64,000 nucleotides of DNA from Pleurodeles waltl (lineage: Eukaryota > Chordata > Amphibia > Caudata > Salamandridae): the NCBI RefSeq assembly GCF_031143425.1, contig NC_090442.1, forward strand, positions 427,011,776 through 427,075,775, in the 5' to 3' direction. The translations under genes were made by a program, and so were the position numbers. Under the pieces are notes generated by a model. The model was given only the letters and a program-made list of their open reading frames with translations, was not told the origin of the DNA and did no database searches. Positions 22,597 through 34,500 of the stretch are shown piece after piece (within the stretch, counting starts at the first letter, position 1; each line of letters starts with the position of its first letter).

Positions 22597-23280
22597 GAAG
22601 AAGAAGAAGCACCTAGATGGCCCTTATCTTTGTGCTTCGTCTTTCATTTCATCAGTCAAGTTTGTCACGTTCTCAGGCAGAAATACCAGTCTCTCAATCA
22701 GAGGGCTGCATGAGCATGGAGACCCTCTTCCGTCATTATCGCTGACCTCTGGGCTCTGAATATTAGCTGATTTAGACAATCCAATTTTCCATCAACAGCC
22801 ATGATTAAAGCGGCTATTGTTTCCAGAAATATAATCTGTACGTCTAATTTGTCAGCATGCAGTACGGTGGCTTGCACCATGGAGAACAACATGCTGTCCA
22901 TTGTAACAAAAAAGTTCCACCCAGGGCCTGTCCCATTCTTCGGGGATAATTTACAGAGATGGCTTTTGTACTTGTTGCGCCTTTTGTTCTGGAGGGGTCA
23001 AGATTTTGATCTTGTCAGTTGAGGTGTTAGTGCTCTGGCCTTTGTGTTGAAGGTAAGCTGTGGTGATATTGCCAATCGGACAAGGCTTATTTTTATTTTG
23101 CTGTCTTCTATGTTGTGATCTTCCTCCCCTATAGTAGGGGGAGTCCCATGTGAAGTAAAGCAGCTGTCCTTAGCTGCCAGATCTTTTATGCTTGATTGAA
23201 CTTGAGACTGGCTTGATTCAGGGCCAGATTGCTTGACCTGCCCTTTGGAGACAGACTGATTAGTGCAGTGACGTCATAAA
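22597..23280 (-). mobile_element. probable 5' half of the LINE split by the ERV
   Basis: Minus-strand open pieces such as TMDSMLFSMVQATVLHADKL and LIMAVDGKLDCLNQLI (22698-22915) have the coiled-coil character of LINE ORF1 N-termini. Being directly across the ERV target site from the endonuclease-bearing fragment supports one disrupted LINE. The evidence is moderate because no signature domain is present. Confidence 0.4.
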
Positions 23281-24150
23281 TCGGTCTTGCTTGTTTTAAA
23301 TATTTTAATTTAAGGACTCAGGGTGGTGGAGGCTGCCTTCTCACCCCCATGAGAACTTTCTCATAGCGTGCTTAATAGATCATTTGCAGATGGCAACTCT
23401 AGCTTCATGGTAGCTGCACGTTCTTGCACCTGAGCCCGACTACCTCTCCTCCTGTCCCCTCTAATCTCTCTAGGCCACCCTAGTCTGCCAGCCAGCTAGC
23501 CAGGTCTCAGCACAATCTGCCCCCCTGTTAGCCCACCTGGCCTCCATGCGACCTGCCCCCCCAACAGGAGAGTGCTGAAAATGGGCCGACCAGATTGCAA
23601 GGGTCAGTTAAGCTGCAGAGAGAGAAGCAAGGCAGAGGGCAGGTAGAAAACGTACAGGACAGGCAGAACAGAGAAAGTAGACAGAGTCGGGTGAGACAAC
23701 CGGCAACAAACTAATTCCCACTCCCACAGCACAAGCACCACCAGTCACTTCCACAGCTCTGCGCACACCTCCTCAGCTGATGCACCTGCTTCCTCGTCCG
23801 GTCTCCTTCTTGTCATCCAGTCTCATCCTCTACCAAAGCCTTGTGGGTGAGTGACGGGCAAACTTTGAGGTCACTGTGCCATGCACAACAGAGAAAAACA
23901 CAGTGGCTCTGTGTCTTCCTTGAGAGGGGCCATGCTCCCCCTCTCCTTTGCTCTGCTTTGTGACAAAACTCTACCCACCCAAACAGCACGACAATCTGCA
24001 TGGATTCCACCTTTCTGGTTTCTGGCTTTTCCCATTAGCTTCAGTTTTAAAGCTTACATTTGTCACACTTGTTTGCTTCTTGTAGCAGGTACCACTTTTT
24101 ACAATGAATGTGTCTATTTCTGTACACAAAGGGTTCTACACAGTGAAAAC
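23281..24150. other. no gene recognised; mixed-composition DNA
   Basis: A C-rich plus strand with no repeat or convincing frame. It could be the 5'UTR of the split LINE, which would read GC-rich on the minus strand, but nothing proves this. Confidence 0.4.
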
Positions 24151-24379
24151 TAAGGGCCTGATTTAGATCTTGACAATGTTACTGTCAAGCCGCATTGTCG
24201 GTGGACCCAAAAAGACTGTCAAGTCAACAGTGTTCCGCCCACTGAATTTAGATATTACAGCTCTGCCAGCGGTGGACTGGCAACGGATTGCTGACAGAGG
24301 GAGACGGCGGGGGAACACAATGGAATTTGTACAATGGAAGGGGCTAATGACTAGAGGTAAGTGACACCCACCCACTGTA

Positions 24380-24800
24380 CCCTTGCCATATGCTTCCCAC
24401 TGCACTACATACAGCACAACACACCTCATACACACCATCATCCATTACAACTCGAACACAACACAACCGTACATGCCTAAAGCATACATTGACATACATC
24501 CTGACACAGCACACACCATTGACACTGTACCCAGACACACAACACAGCAACAACAACCAACACAACTACACACTCAGCTACACAAACTCACACACAAGCA
24601 CAGTTAAACACATAATGACGTCTGACACACAACACTCACCTGAAAGTGTTACATGGCAACATAACATACACAACATTGATCTCATATGCAAGTGACACAC
24701 ATACAGATACAGCTACACCCTCCACTCCAGCTCTCTGTACCTTAGCCAGCCAATCCACACACACACACACCTACTGACTCACATACACAATAGCTAGCAC
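24380..24800. repeat. CA/ACAC-rich low-complexity DNA
   Basis: Dense ACACA and CACAC tracts with imperfect units. The same composition occurs at 30470-31560 in a related element, so it belongs to the Harbinger sequence rather than being an independent microsatellite. Confidence 0.6.
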
Positions 24801-24989
24801 AAACCTACCACTACAGGTCCCCTTGTAATGCACACATATGGACACCATCGACAAGTGTGATTGTACTGTCATTGTGGTGCCAGCATTCATTTAGCAATGA
24901 ATAATGACACCACAATGACAGTTATGTATGTGTGTGAAATGCCTATTGTGTCAGTGTATCCCCAGCCATGTGTGACAGAAATGTGTCCC

Positions 24990-27165
24990 CACAAAATTTG
25001 GATAGCTAGTTTAGAACTTCATCATCCGTTCTCCACTACTAACAAGACTTGCTTGGCGTCAACATTTAATGAATGGATTTCCAACTCCCTGGACAATGTA
25101 CTTCCGGCTAAGACCATCCATAACATTGCACGTACCAAGAAGTCCTCTTCGTTTTCTCCTAAGATACGGCAACATAAAAAGATATGTAAACAGTTAGAAA
25201 GGAAATGGAGAAAACCCTATGACGATGACTCTAAACGTGAATATAGGGCAGCAATTAGAAACTATAATGCGGAAATTAAAACCACGCAAGGACTGTTCTA
25301 TGCTGCCAGAATAGAACAATCCTCCAATTCTCCTAAAGAAATCTTTGCAATTTTTAAAGAATTAACTCAAGACCCTTCTCCTTGCTGCCCAATTCAAGCA
25401 TCTTCGGAGCACAGTAACAATTTGGCAGCTTTCTTTCATAAAAAAGTTCTTGATATTCAACAAGGCTTCTCCCAGCTCTCCGCACAAGAAGCCACTACGA
25501 CATTTCAAGACCCTTTGAATGTTACTTTCATAGCGTTTCAGCCTCTGACTGAGAACCTAGTTCTCGATCTCCTACGCACTATAAAATCACTCTCCCCTTG
25601 ATCTGGCCCCACCGTCTATATTAATCCTCTGCGCGGATGTTATTGTGCCTGTTCTAACTAGGATTCTCAATAATTCTCTCCCCTCTAGTCAGCTTCCACA
25701 AAACTGGAAACATGCTGTCATCAAACCTTTATTAAAAAAAGCCTAGGCTTGATCCTAGGTCATTGAGCAATTATAGACCAATTGCCCATCTGCCGATAAA
25801 ATAAAAAATTATTGAAAAACATGTTAACAAACACATTTCAGGCTTTCTTGAGGATTACAATCTTCTACATCACACTCAGATGGGTTTTAGGACTTTGCAT
25901 AGCACGGAATCTGCCCAGTTGGCAGTTACCGTGGACACCCGCCAATGCTTGAATTCAGATGGCTATGCAGCAATTATCCTTTTGGATCTGAGTGCTGCAT
26001 TCGATACTGTAGATCATAATTTTCTCTTTCAGAGAATCTCTCGGATGGGTTTTTCAGGGACCCCATTTCAGTGGCTCTCTGACTTCCTGGAGGACAGGAC
26101 CTTTGAAGTCCTTGATCGATCTTTTTTTTCTAAACCTCTGCCACTCGGTTGTGGGGCAGAGGTTTAGGTCTCTGAGCCCTACTCTTTTTAACATTTATAT
26201 GTCCCCCCTGGCAAGAATTATTGAGCCACATGGACTATCTCTAGTATCTCATGTGGATGATACTCAGTTGGTCTAATCCTTCTCTGCTAAGGATACCCAA
26301 GAACAGGCTACCTCATCTTCCTGTCTCTCAGATATCGCCAGATGGATGATAGAGAGCTTAACGATGATAAGCTCAACGATGGGAAAACAGAAGTTATGAA
26401 CGTCGGGAAACCTTCCTTACTTAGGTCCCCATCCTTAGCAGTGAACTTGCCTAAGGATCTACCTCCACCTAAAGATTCCATAAAAACTTGGGCTTTTGGC
26501 TAGACCTGCACCTTACAATGGAATGCCATTCTAAGAAACTGGCAGCTACCTGTTTCGGTTTTCTAAGAACCTTTTGGAAATTCTTTAAATTACTTCAATT
26601 TTCAGATAAAAGACTTCTTACTCAGGCTCTGATACTTTGATGTCTCGATAATGGGAACGTACTGCTCTGAGGCTCTCCTTCGCATGTTCTAAAGAGATTT
26701 CAGGTGGTGCAGAACGCTGCTGCTTGCCTACTCACAGACACCCCCAGACATTCATCTGCCACTCCAGCCTTGGCTTCCCTTCATTGGCTTCCGATTGAAC
26801 AACACATTACTTTTAAAGCTATGAGTTTTATTCACCGAGCCCTTCGAAACAAGGGTCCAGTCTTCCTTAGACGAATGATCACTCCCTATACCCACCGGAG
26901 AATACTCAGATCTTCTTCAGCTTTTTTAGTTAACTCCTTTTGTGCTAAGAAAGTTAGATGGGAGGGTAGATCCTTCGCCTGTAGAATAGCTAAGATCTGG
27001 AAATCCCTCCCCTTGGAACTTCGTCATGACATGTCAGAATCTTCTTTTCCTAGAAAATTGAAAACTGTATTGTTCCCTGTTTAGGTCTGTTCCTCTTACC
27101 TAGTGATCGTCCTCAGCGCTGAGAGGCCTTCTGGTAGCCATGCGCTCTATAAATCCTCAAAACTA
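24990..27165 (+). pseudogene. L2-type LINE ORF2 remnant (reverse transcriptase and C-terminus)
   Basis: Reading plus: TFNEWISNSLDNVLPAKT (about 25060-25110), a basic linker, LLRTIKSLSP with a stop at 25599-25601, QNWKHAVIKPLLKK (about 25700-25740), MGFRTLHSTESAQL (about 25880), LLDLSAAFDTVDHNF (about 25980-26025, first catalytic Asp present), HVDDTQLV (about 26247-26270, where Tyr-Ala of YADD is changed to His-Val) and the C-terminal VQNAAACLLTDTPRHS...LASLHWLPI and IWKSLPLELRHDM (26704-27084). LDLSAAFDTVDH and the QNAAARL/LHWLP tail are diagnostic of the L2/CR1 group. The 3'UTR ends with CAGCGCTGAGAGGCC...GCGCTCTATAAATCC, an L2-like tail. Multiple stops and shifts make it dead. The 5' truncation point near 24990 is approximate. 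Confidence 0.85.
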
Positions 27166-27722
27166 AACTAAACATATGTATGTCACAGTGATGTAAAAAA
27201 ATTACTGTGGCATGTATACGCCTGCACTGGTCCTGACCTCCCATGCAGTGCCTACCCAACATACCCTGGCAATGCGGCCTCCCTACCTTTGAGTCCAGAG
27301 ACAGGGGGGTTGTATTTTCTCCATAGGTCACTAGCAGCTGCAATGGCAGGTGTTTTCCAGTCATGTCCAGTCGAAAACAGATGTGGAATCAGGAACAAAA
27401 TGTGAGCTTTCACCCCCGTATCCTCCCCAATCTGCCAACTCAGAAGTGGAGATCTGACCACCACTTTTTGCTTGGAGTTAAGGCACATCTAAATATGCAC
27501 AAAGGGAAGGGTGGTTAGGGTCCCACCAGCATCTACTTTTTCCTCTCCCGCCTTTGACGCAGGTGGTTTTTCTTGGCGGAGATGGCGGTTCCAGTGCAGA
27601 CTTTCGGCTATGGGATAGCTAACATCTAAATACAGCCGGCGGACTGTCACAGCAGCAGATGGGTTTTCAGTTGAAAACTCAATGGTGGGACCATTACTGC
27701 CAACAACTAAATCAGGCCCTAA

Positions 27723-28136
27723 GTCTTCTGCTTTGCTGTTTCATCTTACCTACTTCAATGCATTCCTCTTGCTGTGGTCTTCCAAAGTATTATCTCCAGT
27801 GTATATAAACATGTTCTGAACTTGAATGGCACTACTTACATCATTTATATATTGTTGAAGAAGTGATGTGATTTTTAAATGGTCTAGTTTTTGCACCAGC
27901 TTCCACAAGCAAATATAATGGATAGACAGCATGCTGATGTGATGGAATACACTCCTATACAGTTTGTCAAACAAGCAAGTGAATGCCTCGATAAATCAAG
28001 TGTCATTGCCTAAAGATGGCACATCAATAACAAGTGGTCCAAAGTTCTAATGACCGACAAGGAAATGTAGCTGGAGTTTCTTTTTTGTTTAGCAATAGCA
28101 CCCATAAAATAAGACATCATTTTTAATAATACCATC
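27723..28136. other. no feature recognised
   Basis: Unique-looking, balanced composition between the Harbinger right end and an LTR-like repeat. No frame or motif stands out. Confidence 0.5.
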
Positions 28137-29240
28137 TGTGGGACCTGACATCCTTGGCATGGTTCACCCTCAACCTTTTGCCTTCCAGCCTTTTGTTTTT
28201 GCTGACATCATTTTTGCTGGCTTTAGGACTCTGCACACTTTACCGCTGCCAACCAGTGTTAAAGTGCTTGTGCTCTCTACTCTACACATGGTGAAATTGG
28301 CTTATATTACAATCACATAGTTAATTTGCTTCTAAGACCCTAGCAAAGTAGTACAACATGGCCTGTAAATTAAATGCTACTGGTGGGCCTGCACTACTTA
28401 TTGTGCCACCCACTTAAGAAGCCCTTTAAAAATGTTTCAGAAATGTCTTCAGGAAACAGGGGTTATAATCCCAGGAATGGCCACACTTTTTGAATTGGGT
28501 ATAGCCAGAGATTCAGTTGTCTTTTAGAATGGGGAACACCCGACCCATTCTCTAATTATAAAGTGGATGGAATTAGTTTGTAGTATGGGTTGGGTTTCTT
28601 TCCCATGTTTATTCACTACCTGTTACATCATCAGACTTGAAAAAGCACCAGGCTTACATGCCATTAGGGGGTAGAACACATGTTGGCTGACTTCTCTCTT
28701 TTTTTGATGGTCCTTATTTACATTTTGCAGAGGACACCCTCACACTTGGAAATAAATAAAACACAAATGTGTGCATCTCCTTGGACTTGATTTCTGTCTT
28801 TAGCAGGATTATCCAGCAACTTTTCATTGTTGCTACTCAGTTCTGTCCTAATTTCCTCCACAAAAAAGTTTCAGGCCTGACATTGCAGCCTGTGTGTGCA
28901 GTTTTATACTGCCATTTCGACCTGGTAGGATAATCATCTTGCCAGGCACAAACGTCCCTTTTTTATATATGTATGTCACTCCTAAGGAGGCCCTACAAAG
29001 CCCAGAGGGCAGGGTACAGTGTATTTTAGAAGATGGACATTTACCTGAAAGTTTTACTTGTCCTGGTAATGAGACACACCTAAAAATGTTTTTCACTACT
29101 GTGAGGCCTACCTCTCACATAGGATAACATAGGGTTACCATATTACATTTAATAAGAGATAATATTCAATTGGGAACAGGTACGCTTTTTACATTTGGCT
29201 TCTATGGAATTGAGATTAAAATCCCTCAGAAATGGTAAAG
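28137..29240 (+). repeat. Gypsy-type LTR-like repeat (related to 43928-45841), interrupted
   Basis: It begins TGTGGGACCTGACATCC. It shares collinear blocks with the minus strand of 43928-45841: GGACTCTG...ACTTTACC, CCAGTGTTAAAGTGC, ATTGTGCCACCCA, GTGTGCAGTTT, GTCACTCCTA, TGTCCTGGTA and CACTACTGTGAGGC, in the same order. The two are therefore distant members of one LTR superfamily in opposite orientation. A 427-bp insert sits at 28441-28867. The right end is lost at the Penelope fragment. Confidence 0.6.
28441..28867 (+). mobile_element. 427-bp insertion with short A tail, possible SINE or retrocopy
   Basis: It interrupts the LTR between two copies of GTTTCAG (28434-28440 and 28868-28874), a 7-bp target duplication. 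The insert ends in CACAAAAAA, a short A tail on the plus strand, suggesting RNA-mediated insertion. It has no recognisable tRNA-like head or coding frame. An AATAAATAAAAC stretch near 28750 may be an internal signal. Confidence 0.45.
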
Positions 29241-29248
29241 TTGGCATT

Positions 29249-29670
29249 TTAGTAACAATGCTGCACCACACATATACATTTTTCTTCCTTCTCCCTCATT
29301 CTTTCTTCAAATAGGCTATCTCTGTTATAGTACTTGGCTCGTTTATAGGACTCCCGTACCAGACATCTAGGGAATCCCCATGCTATCAATTTTTGTTGTA
29401 AGACTTCTGTACTTCTGTTGTAATCTTGCATGTTGGTACAGTTTCTTCGAAGATGTAAAAGGGATACGCTGTTTCTGGCACCTGGGATGGAAACTATCGA
29501 AGTGGAAGATGGTGTTCCTAGCCATCGGTTTGGTGTACAGGGTTACATTGATGTTTTGATTCTTGTGTTGTGTCCATATGTCAAGGAATTCTACTCTCTC
29601 CCTACTGTTGGGAGTGAATCTGAGACTTGAGTCACACACATTGATCCAGCTATGGAAATCTTGAGCCCTC
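29249..29670 (-). pseudogene. Penelope-like element reverse transcriptase fragment
   Basis: On the minus strand: DFHSWINVCDSSLRF (about 29625-29665), VEFLDIWTQHKNQ, TLYTKPMARNTIFHFDSFHP (about 29505-29565) and RIPFTSSKKLYQHARL, then LIAWGFPRCLVRESYKRAK (about 29335-29395). FLD followed by KP.DRNT..H..SFHP is the signature of the Penelope/Neptune RT end. A GIY-YIG nuclease would follow but is absent: the frame meets LTR sequence at about 29260. Upstream a TAA appears near 29680. The copy is a short fragment. Confidence 0.75.
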
Positions 29671-29765
29671 TTTTATTCTTTATTTCTTATTACAGAGTCT
29701 GTGTTTCTTTTGGACTCCATTGTTACCTTATTTGTCCTCTGCTGTAACCTGCCTCATTGGATATT

Positions 29766-29826
29766 GGAGCACCCTGATGAAGGTGTTCACATTTCTCTCT
29801 TACACTGAAACGCACGTCGGTGCCTC
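29766..29826 (+). ncRNA. hammerhead ribozyme, type I, Penelope-like element terminal region
   Basis: All core elements are in order: CTGATGA (29774-29780), stem II AGGTGT (29781-29786) with ACACT (29802-29806), leaving one bulged G, GAAA (29807-29810), a minimal 2-bp stem III (A29810-C29811 with G29816-T29817, loop GCAC) and the cleavage site after GTC (29816-29818). Stem I pairs GAGCACC (29767-29773) with GGTGCCTC (29819-29826), with one bulged C. Hammerheads with very short stem III are known from Penelope-like terminal repeats. The adjacent RT fragment is on the opposite strand, so the element is rearranged. Confidence 0.75.
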
Positions 29827-29829
29827 AGT

Positions 29830-30105
29830 TCTATAAGGCCAGCAAAGTTGTGAGACTATTGTTTTAATTAGAAGGGTCCATCGGACCTTATTTGGCAATA
29901 CGAACATAAAAACAAGAGACTTAGATTAAACAAGTCATCTCTGTCAGTGTCTGTTGGAGAAGAATATTATTAAGTGAATATGTTAAAAGAGATTATCCTA
30001 TTGAAATTGGTTGGTTGTTGATTGCAAGTTAGTGAGGTTCAAGTGAGGTCTTTTTCTGAAAGAGAGTGAGTGGTTTGTTGCAGTGGTTTATTAATTTATT
30101 AATTT
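29830..30105. other. no gene; likely Penelope-like terminal sequence then unique DNA
   Basis: This follows the ribozyme. No frame or repeat is recognised. TTTATTAATTTATTAATTT lies directly before the Harbinger end at 30106. Confidence 0.4.
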
Positions 30106-30469
30106 GGGCATCATTACGAGTTTGGCGATGGTGCACACGGTCGTCTGAAGGCACAAACAGTCTGGCAGAGACCATGCTTCTGCTGGATCTATTAGGAGGT
30201 TGCACACCGCCAATGTGACTGCAGCGGTCGAACCACCATGGAGCAGCAGGTGGAAACGAACAGTATAAAAGGAGACACTCACCTCCAGGAAGCCATACAG
30301 GTCCGATGCCACCATGGAACCATGACCCGACATCATCCAGTTGTTACTGCTCGCCAAAAGACAACAGAATCATCACTGACAACAATCGTAAGTACACACT
30401 CACCTATTACAAATGCAAATGAATACATTTGTACAGTTACATCACATAACATAGGGAGTGGGGTGTGAA

Positions 30470-31560
30470 GGGTTGCACACACACATAACAGCATAGTAAC
30501 ACACACACACACTCACATACTGCATCAAGGACACCCACACATACACATCACTCACACTTCAGCCAGCACACACACACATCACACATCAATACCACATATT
30601 AGGCATCGCAACACAGCACAGGCCCAGACACACTGATTCCCATTCAACATACAAACTCGGAACAACAACAGAACAACTGCACATTTACAAAAACATTTCA
30701 TGTGTTCAAACCCAACACTGGCCAGGGACTGGACACACATACAACACACATGTACATCCATGTGTAATGGAACACACACAACACCATCATACAACCCAGA
30801 AATTGACACACACTTCGCACACACACAGCACATTGATCCTATCATGCCATGCACAAAACAGACACAGACAGACAAAACACACAAAGCGACACATCACAAC
30901 AAGACCAGCACAGCAGCAAGGGGAGCAGCAAAACTATACATGGAAAGAAGCCGTAGTAGGACACATCTGATGTTGAGAAAGGCCCAAAATAACATGGCCA
31001 CATGAACAGGCCCCACTCAGATTTCATAGACAAACAATACCAACAACAAATGTAATATACAGTCACACATATGGATGAAGTGCAAGGCTACAAAGCATAC
31101 ACTACTCCAAACACCATACAAGACACCAGCCAGCTCTGAGGGACATGCACCTAAATAGTCACATGCAGTCAAAAGCAAGGCATACTTGCCCAACTCAACA
31201 CACTCCATTTCTGCTATGGCCAAACTCCGCAACACACACCACATGTACACAATAGTCAAATCAGGGAGCAAGGCATACACCATACAGGACCACATTGAAC
31301 ATCACTGCAACAAACACATATCACTCCAACCACAACGCAATACTATGACACCAATGTTTCAGCTACATACACAAACCTATCACACAAACCACCCCAGACC
31401 CTTCGGGGACAACAGCACTGCACACAACCTCACATTCTGCTGAAACAATACATGAAGCAGCAAGCAGCACACACACAAATACTGCCACACAACCAATGTC
31501 AGCCCAGAACTACAGAAACCTAGGAAAGGAAATGCAGGACAAAGATGTAACCAAGAAAAC
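30470..31560. repeat. CA-rich low-complexity region inside Harbinger
   Basis: ACACACA-rich DNA without a fixed unit. It gives long Thr/His-rich frames on one strand and Cys/Val-rich ones on the other, which are artefacts. Confidence 0.6.
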
Positions 31561-31599
31561 CAACAACAGGTTGGCTTTCAGAATTTAAACATGAAATAA

Positions 31600-34500
31600 A
31601 TGTGAATGTCCAAGGCCATAGGCCATAGGCCAGTCCAAAAGTTTATCTTTGGCACCATACACACAAAATGGTGCCCCAGCTTGACTCTTGACTGCCATGT
31701 AACCGCCACAGGTAAGGGCATCAAAGGGGAGAGCAGGCACTTTAGAGGGTATTGGGGAAGGGGTTGTTGGATGGGGGCGTTTGGGCTTGGACTTGGGTGG
31801 GGTGGGTTTTGGCTTAGTTTTGGGAGGAACCTTTTTGGGAGGGGTGGACCTTTTCCTGGTGAGGGGAGGGGCATGGGTGCTGGCAGGGGGGTAGCGGAGG
31901 CCTTAGAGGCAGAAGGGATGACCTTGGGGAGGGAAACAGCTCTTTTGTGAGTCTCATGTGGAACAGTAGGGAAAAGGTAAAGGTTAGAAAGGTACATCTT
32001 TTTAGACACATGTGGATCATCAGAAGGGGGTTTGGGTGTGGAGGGTGAGGGAGTGGTTGTCTGATGTTTAGGTGTGGATGTCTTGGGTGCATGTTTGTGG
32101 GAGGTGTATTTGTGTGTGGTGCGTGTCTGTTGGGTGGGTGAGTGAGGGTGTTTATGTGTCTTGTGCTGAGGGGGGTGGAGGTATTGCAGGATGCTGTGGT
32201 GGGTGGGATGCTGTGGTTGGTAACTGCAGGTATGGTGCATTTGCTGGATGTACGTGTGTCAGCAGTTGCGATGTCTGCGGATGTGGTAACTGGGGTGGAT
32301 GTCTGAGGGTCTGCTGGGGTGCTGTCTGCAGGTAGGTTAGGTGTGTTGGTTGGATCACTGAATGTTGATGTGGTATATGCAGGTGTCACAGATGTTGTGT
32401 CTGGGATGCTGCGGAGTGGTGGGGGTGTCAGGGAAAGTCATGACTGTTGCTGTGTCTGCAGGTGAATATTGTTTGTGTGCGTGCCAGTAGTGTGTCTTGT
32501 GCTGGTTATGTTTGTCTGTGCTTCCCTTGGATGTTGAGGTGGATGCATGCGTTTCTGTTTGTGTGCTTTGGCTGGGTCGGGGAAGGAGAGATTTGGATTG
32601 AGAAGGAGAAGTGGAGGTGGGAGTTAGACAAGGGGTGAGTGGCTGCCTTCAGTGTGGAGGCCAGAGCATGAAATGATCTCTGTAAGCCAGATATTGCACT
32701 GTGAATGCCCTCCAGGAACCCATTGCTCTGTTGGATCTGGCTTGCCAGTCCCTGGCTGGCATTCGTGATGGCTGCCTGACCCACAGAGATAGACCTCAGG
32801 AGGACAATAGCCTCCTCACTGAGGGCAGCAGGGCTAACAGGGGCAGAGGTGCCCGTGGCAAAGGAGACACCCACCCTCTTGGTTGAGTGGGCAAGGCCAA
32901 CTGGGTGGGGAGCAAGGAGCAACAGGAAGGGCGGTGTTAGAATGGGGGTGATGGACAAAGGTGGTACAGGGGTGGTCCCCAAGGGTCCGCCACCACTAGG
33001 GAGTGGCCACTGGAGGAAGAATCTGTGGATGAAGATGTTGATCCAGTCACCCCTGTGGCGCTCCCCTCGCCCTCCGGGCCAGTGGGTCCCTCACTGTCAG
33101 TGCTCTCATGACCTGAGGTCCGGTGGCAGATGCTTCCCCAATAGGCCCGGCCCCATCTCCTTCGCCTGCCGGTGTTGATGCTGTGAGAAAAAAGCCAAAA
33201 GAAAGGTTATGACTGCAACATGAAGACAGTGCTATTAAATCAGAGAGGCAAAAACATACCATTATATCAACTGACCACTCTCCTCAAGTGACAGCAAAGT
33301 GCCACCGTCATGTGCCAATACTAAAACATACATTCCATATGGATCTAAAAAATAAACACAATATCAATTTCTGCTGTCAAAACACTACAATGGCATGGAT
33401 GTAGTCTACCTAGGACACCAAACACACCCCAGCTAGGTGACCACTCCACAGCAAATTCGTGCAACTTCCAGCACACCACATGGAATCAGTAGCCAAACTA
33501 AGGATCACTCTGTAAGATACCCTAACATTTACACTGACACATGCCTATACACACATATCTAAATTGCACTGAAACAATGTTGTATGGACAACTGATGGTG
33601 CTAAGGAAAGGAATCAACAATGCTTAAATCATGTCATGCCTGGATTAGGTGAGATAGAAACATCCATTTCACTAGGGACACAACACAAAAACGTACAGCT
33701 CTACAATTCACACCTTACCAAAATGACTCAAGGCTGGTATTTTCAAGGTCCACACAGGTGTGGCACACAGCTGAAGTTTCTACAAACTACTTGGACCGAA
33801 GGTCCCATTGATCATACAGAGATGTCTCCTGAATACACACAAGAATAGCTGAGTGTGTCTGTAGGAGGTAAGTGTACCGTGCTGTAAGGATTGCAAGGAC
33901 TGCAATCACTATCAGGAGGACACCATCTCATTTTACAAAGATAAACAACATTGCTACCCACTTCACAAACATGATAAGCATGGCAACTGTCTGTGGGGAA
34001 TCCCTGACCCAATACTCATGTCCTGCTGACATCACAACAAATTGATCCATGTTGCATCCATACAGTCAGGGCACTTTCCCAAACAACACACACGTTCTGG
34101 GGCCCCACCAACATCATACTACATCAAGGGTACTAATCAACATCAAGTGGATCAACACTTTGCCCCTACCTGTCATGTCTATCATGCCTATTTCTGTTAC
34201 ACATGACTAACAACATACTATGAGGCATGAATGTTTCTGTCTGATGACATATGATGGTGACACAGTCCTGTCTCGGACATCACAGTAAATGGACAGCCAT
34301 TGCAGTAGTATCCTGACTACAACAGGACCTCATGGACACATATGGGAGGGATCTGGGATATCATGCCATCTCCATGGCTATCACATGCCTGCATCTCATA
34401 CATAGATATGCACCATCTTGGAAATGGGCCAGATGCAGACATATAAATCAATAAATCAATCAGTTTTTGTAAAGTGTGGCTACTCACGCGTGAGGGTCTC

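Larger units (their letters stand above)
24154..27719. mobile_element. Harbinger element, 3.57 kb including a nested L2
   Basis: The ends GGGCCTGATTTAGATCTTG and (other strand) GGGCCTGATTTAGTTGTTGG are inverted, with TAA duplicated at 24151-24153 and 27720-27722. Near the left end a first-exon-like block ends in an AGGTAAGT splice-donor-like site (about 24356), as in other Harbinger copies here. A CA-rich stretch follows (24400-24800). No transposase is present, so it is non-autonomous. An L2 LINE occupies about 24990-27165. Confidence 0.8.

Noticed and set aside
24383..24695. CRISPR-like or short-spaced repeats in CA-rich DNA
   Set aside because: Low-complexity ACAC tracts without conserved repeat-spacer structure; eukaryotic context.
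31814..32389. Thr/Pro/His-rich 191- and 220-codon ORFs as separate genes
   Set aside because: They are alternative frames of the Pro-rich tail of the Harbinger Myb-like exon 3 and adjacent CA-rich DNA.
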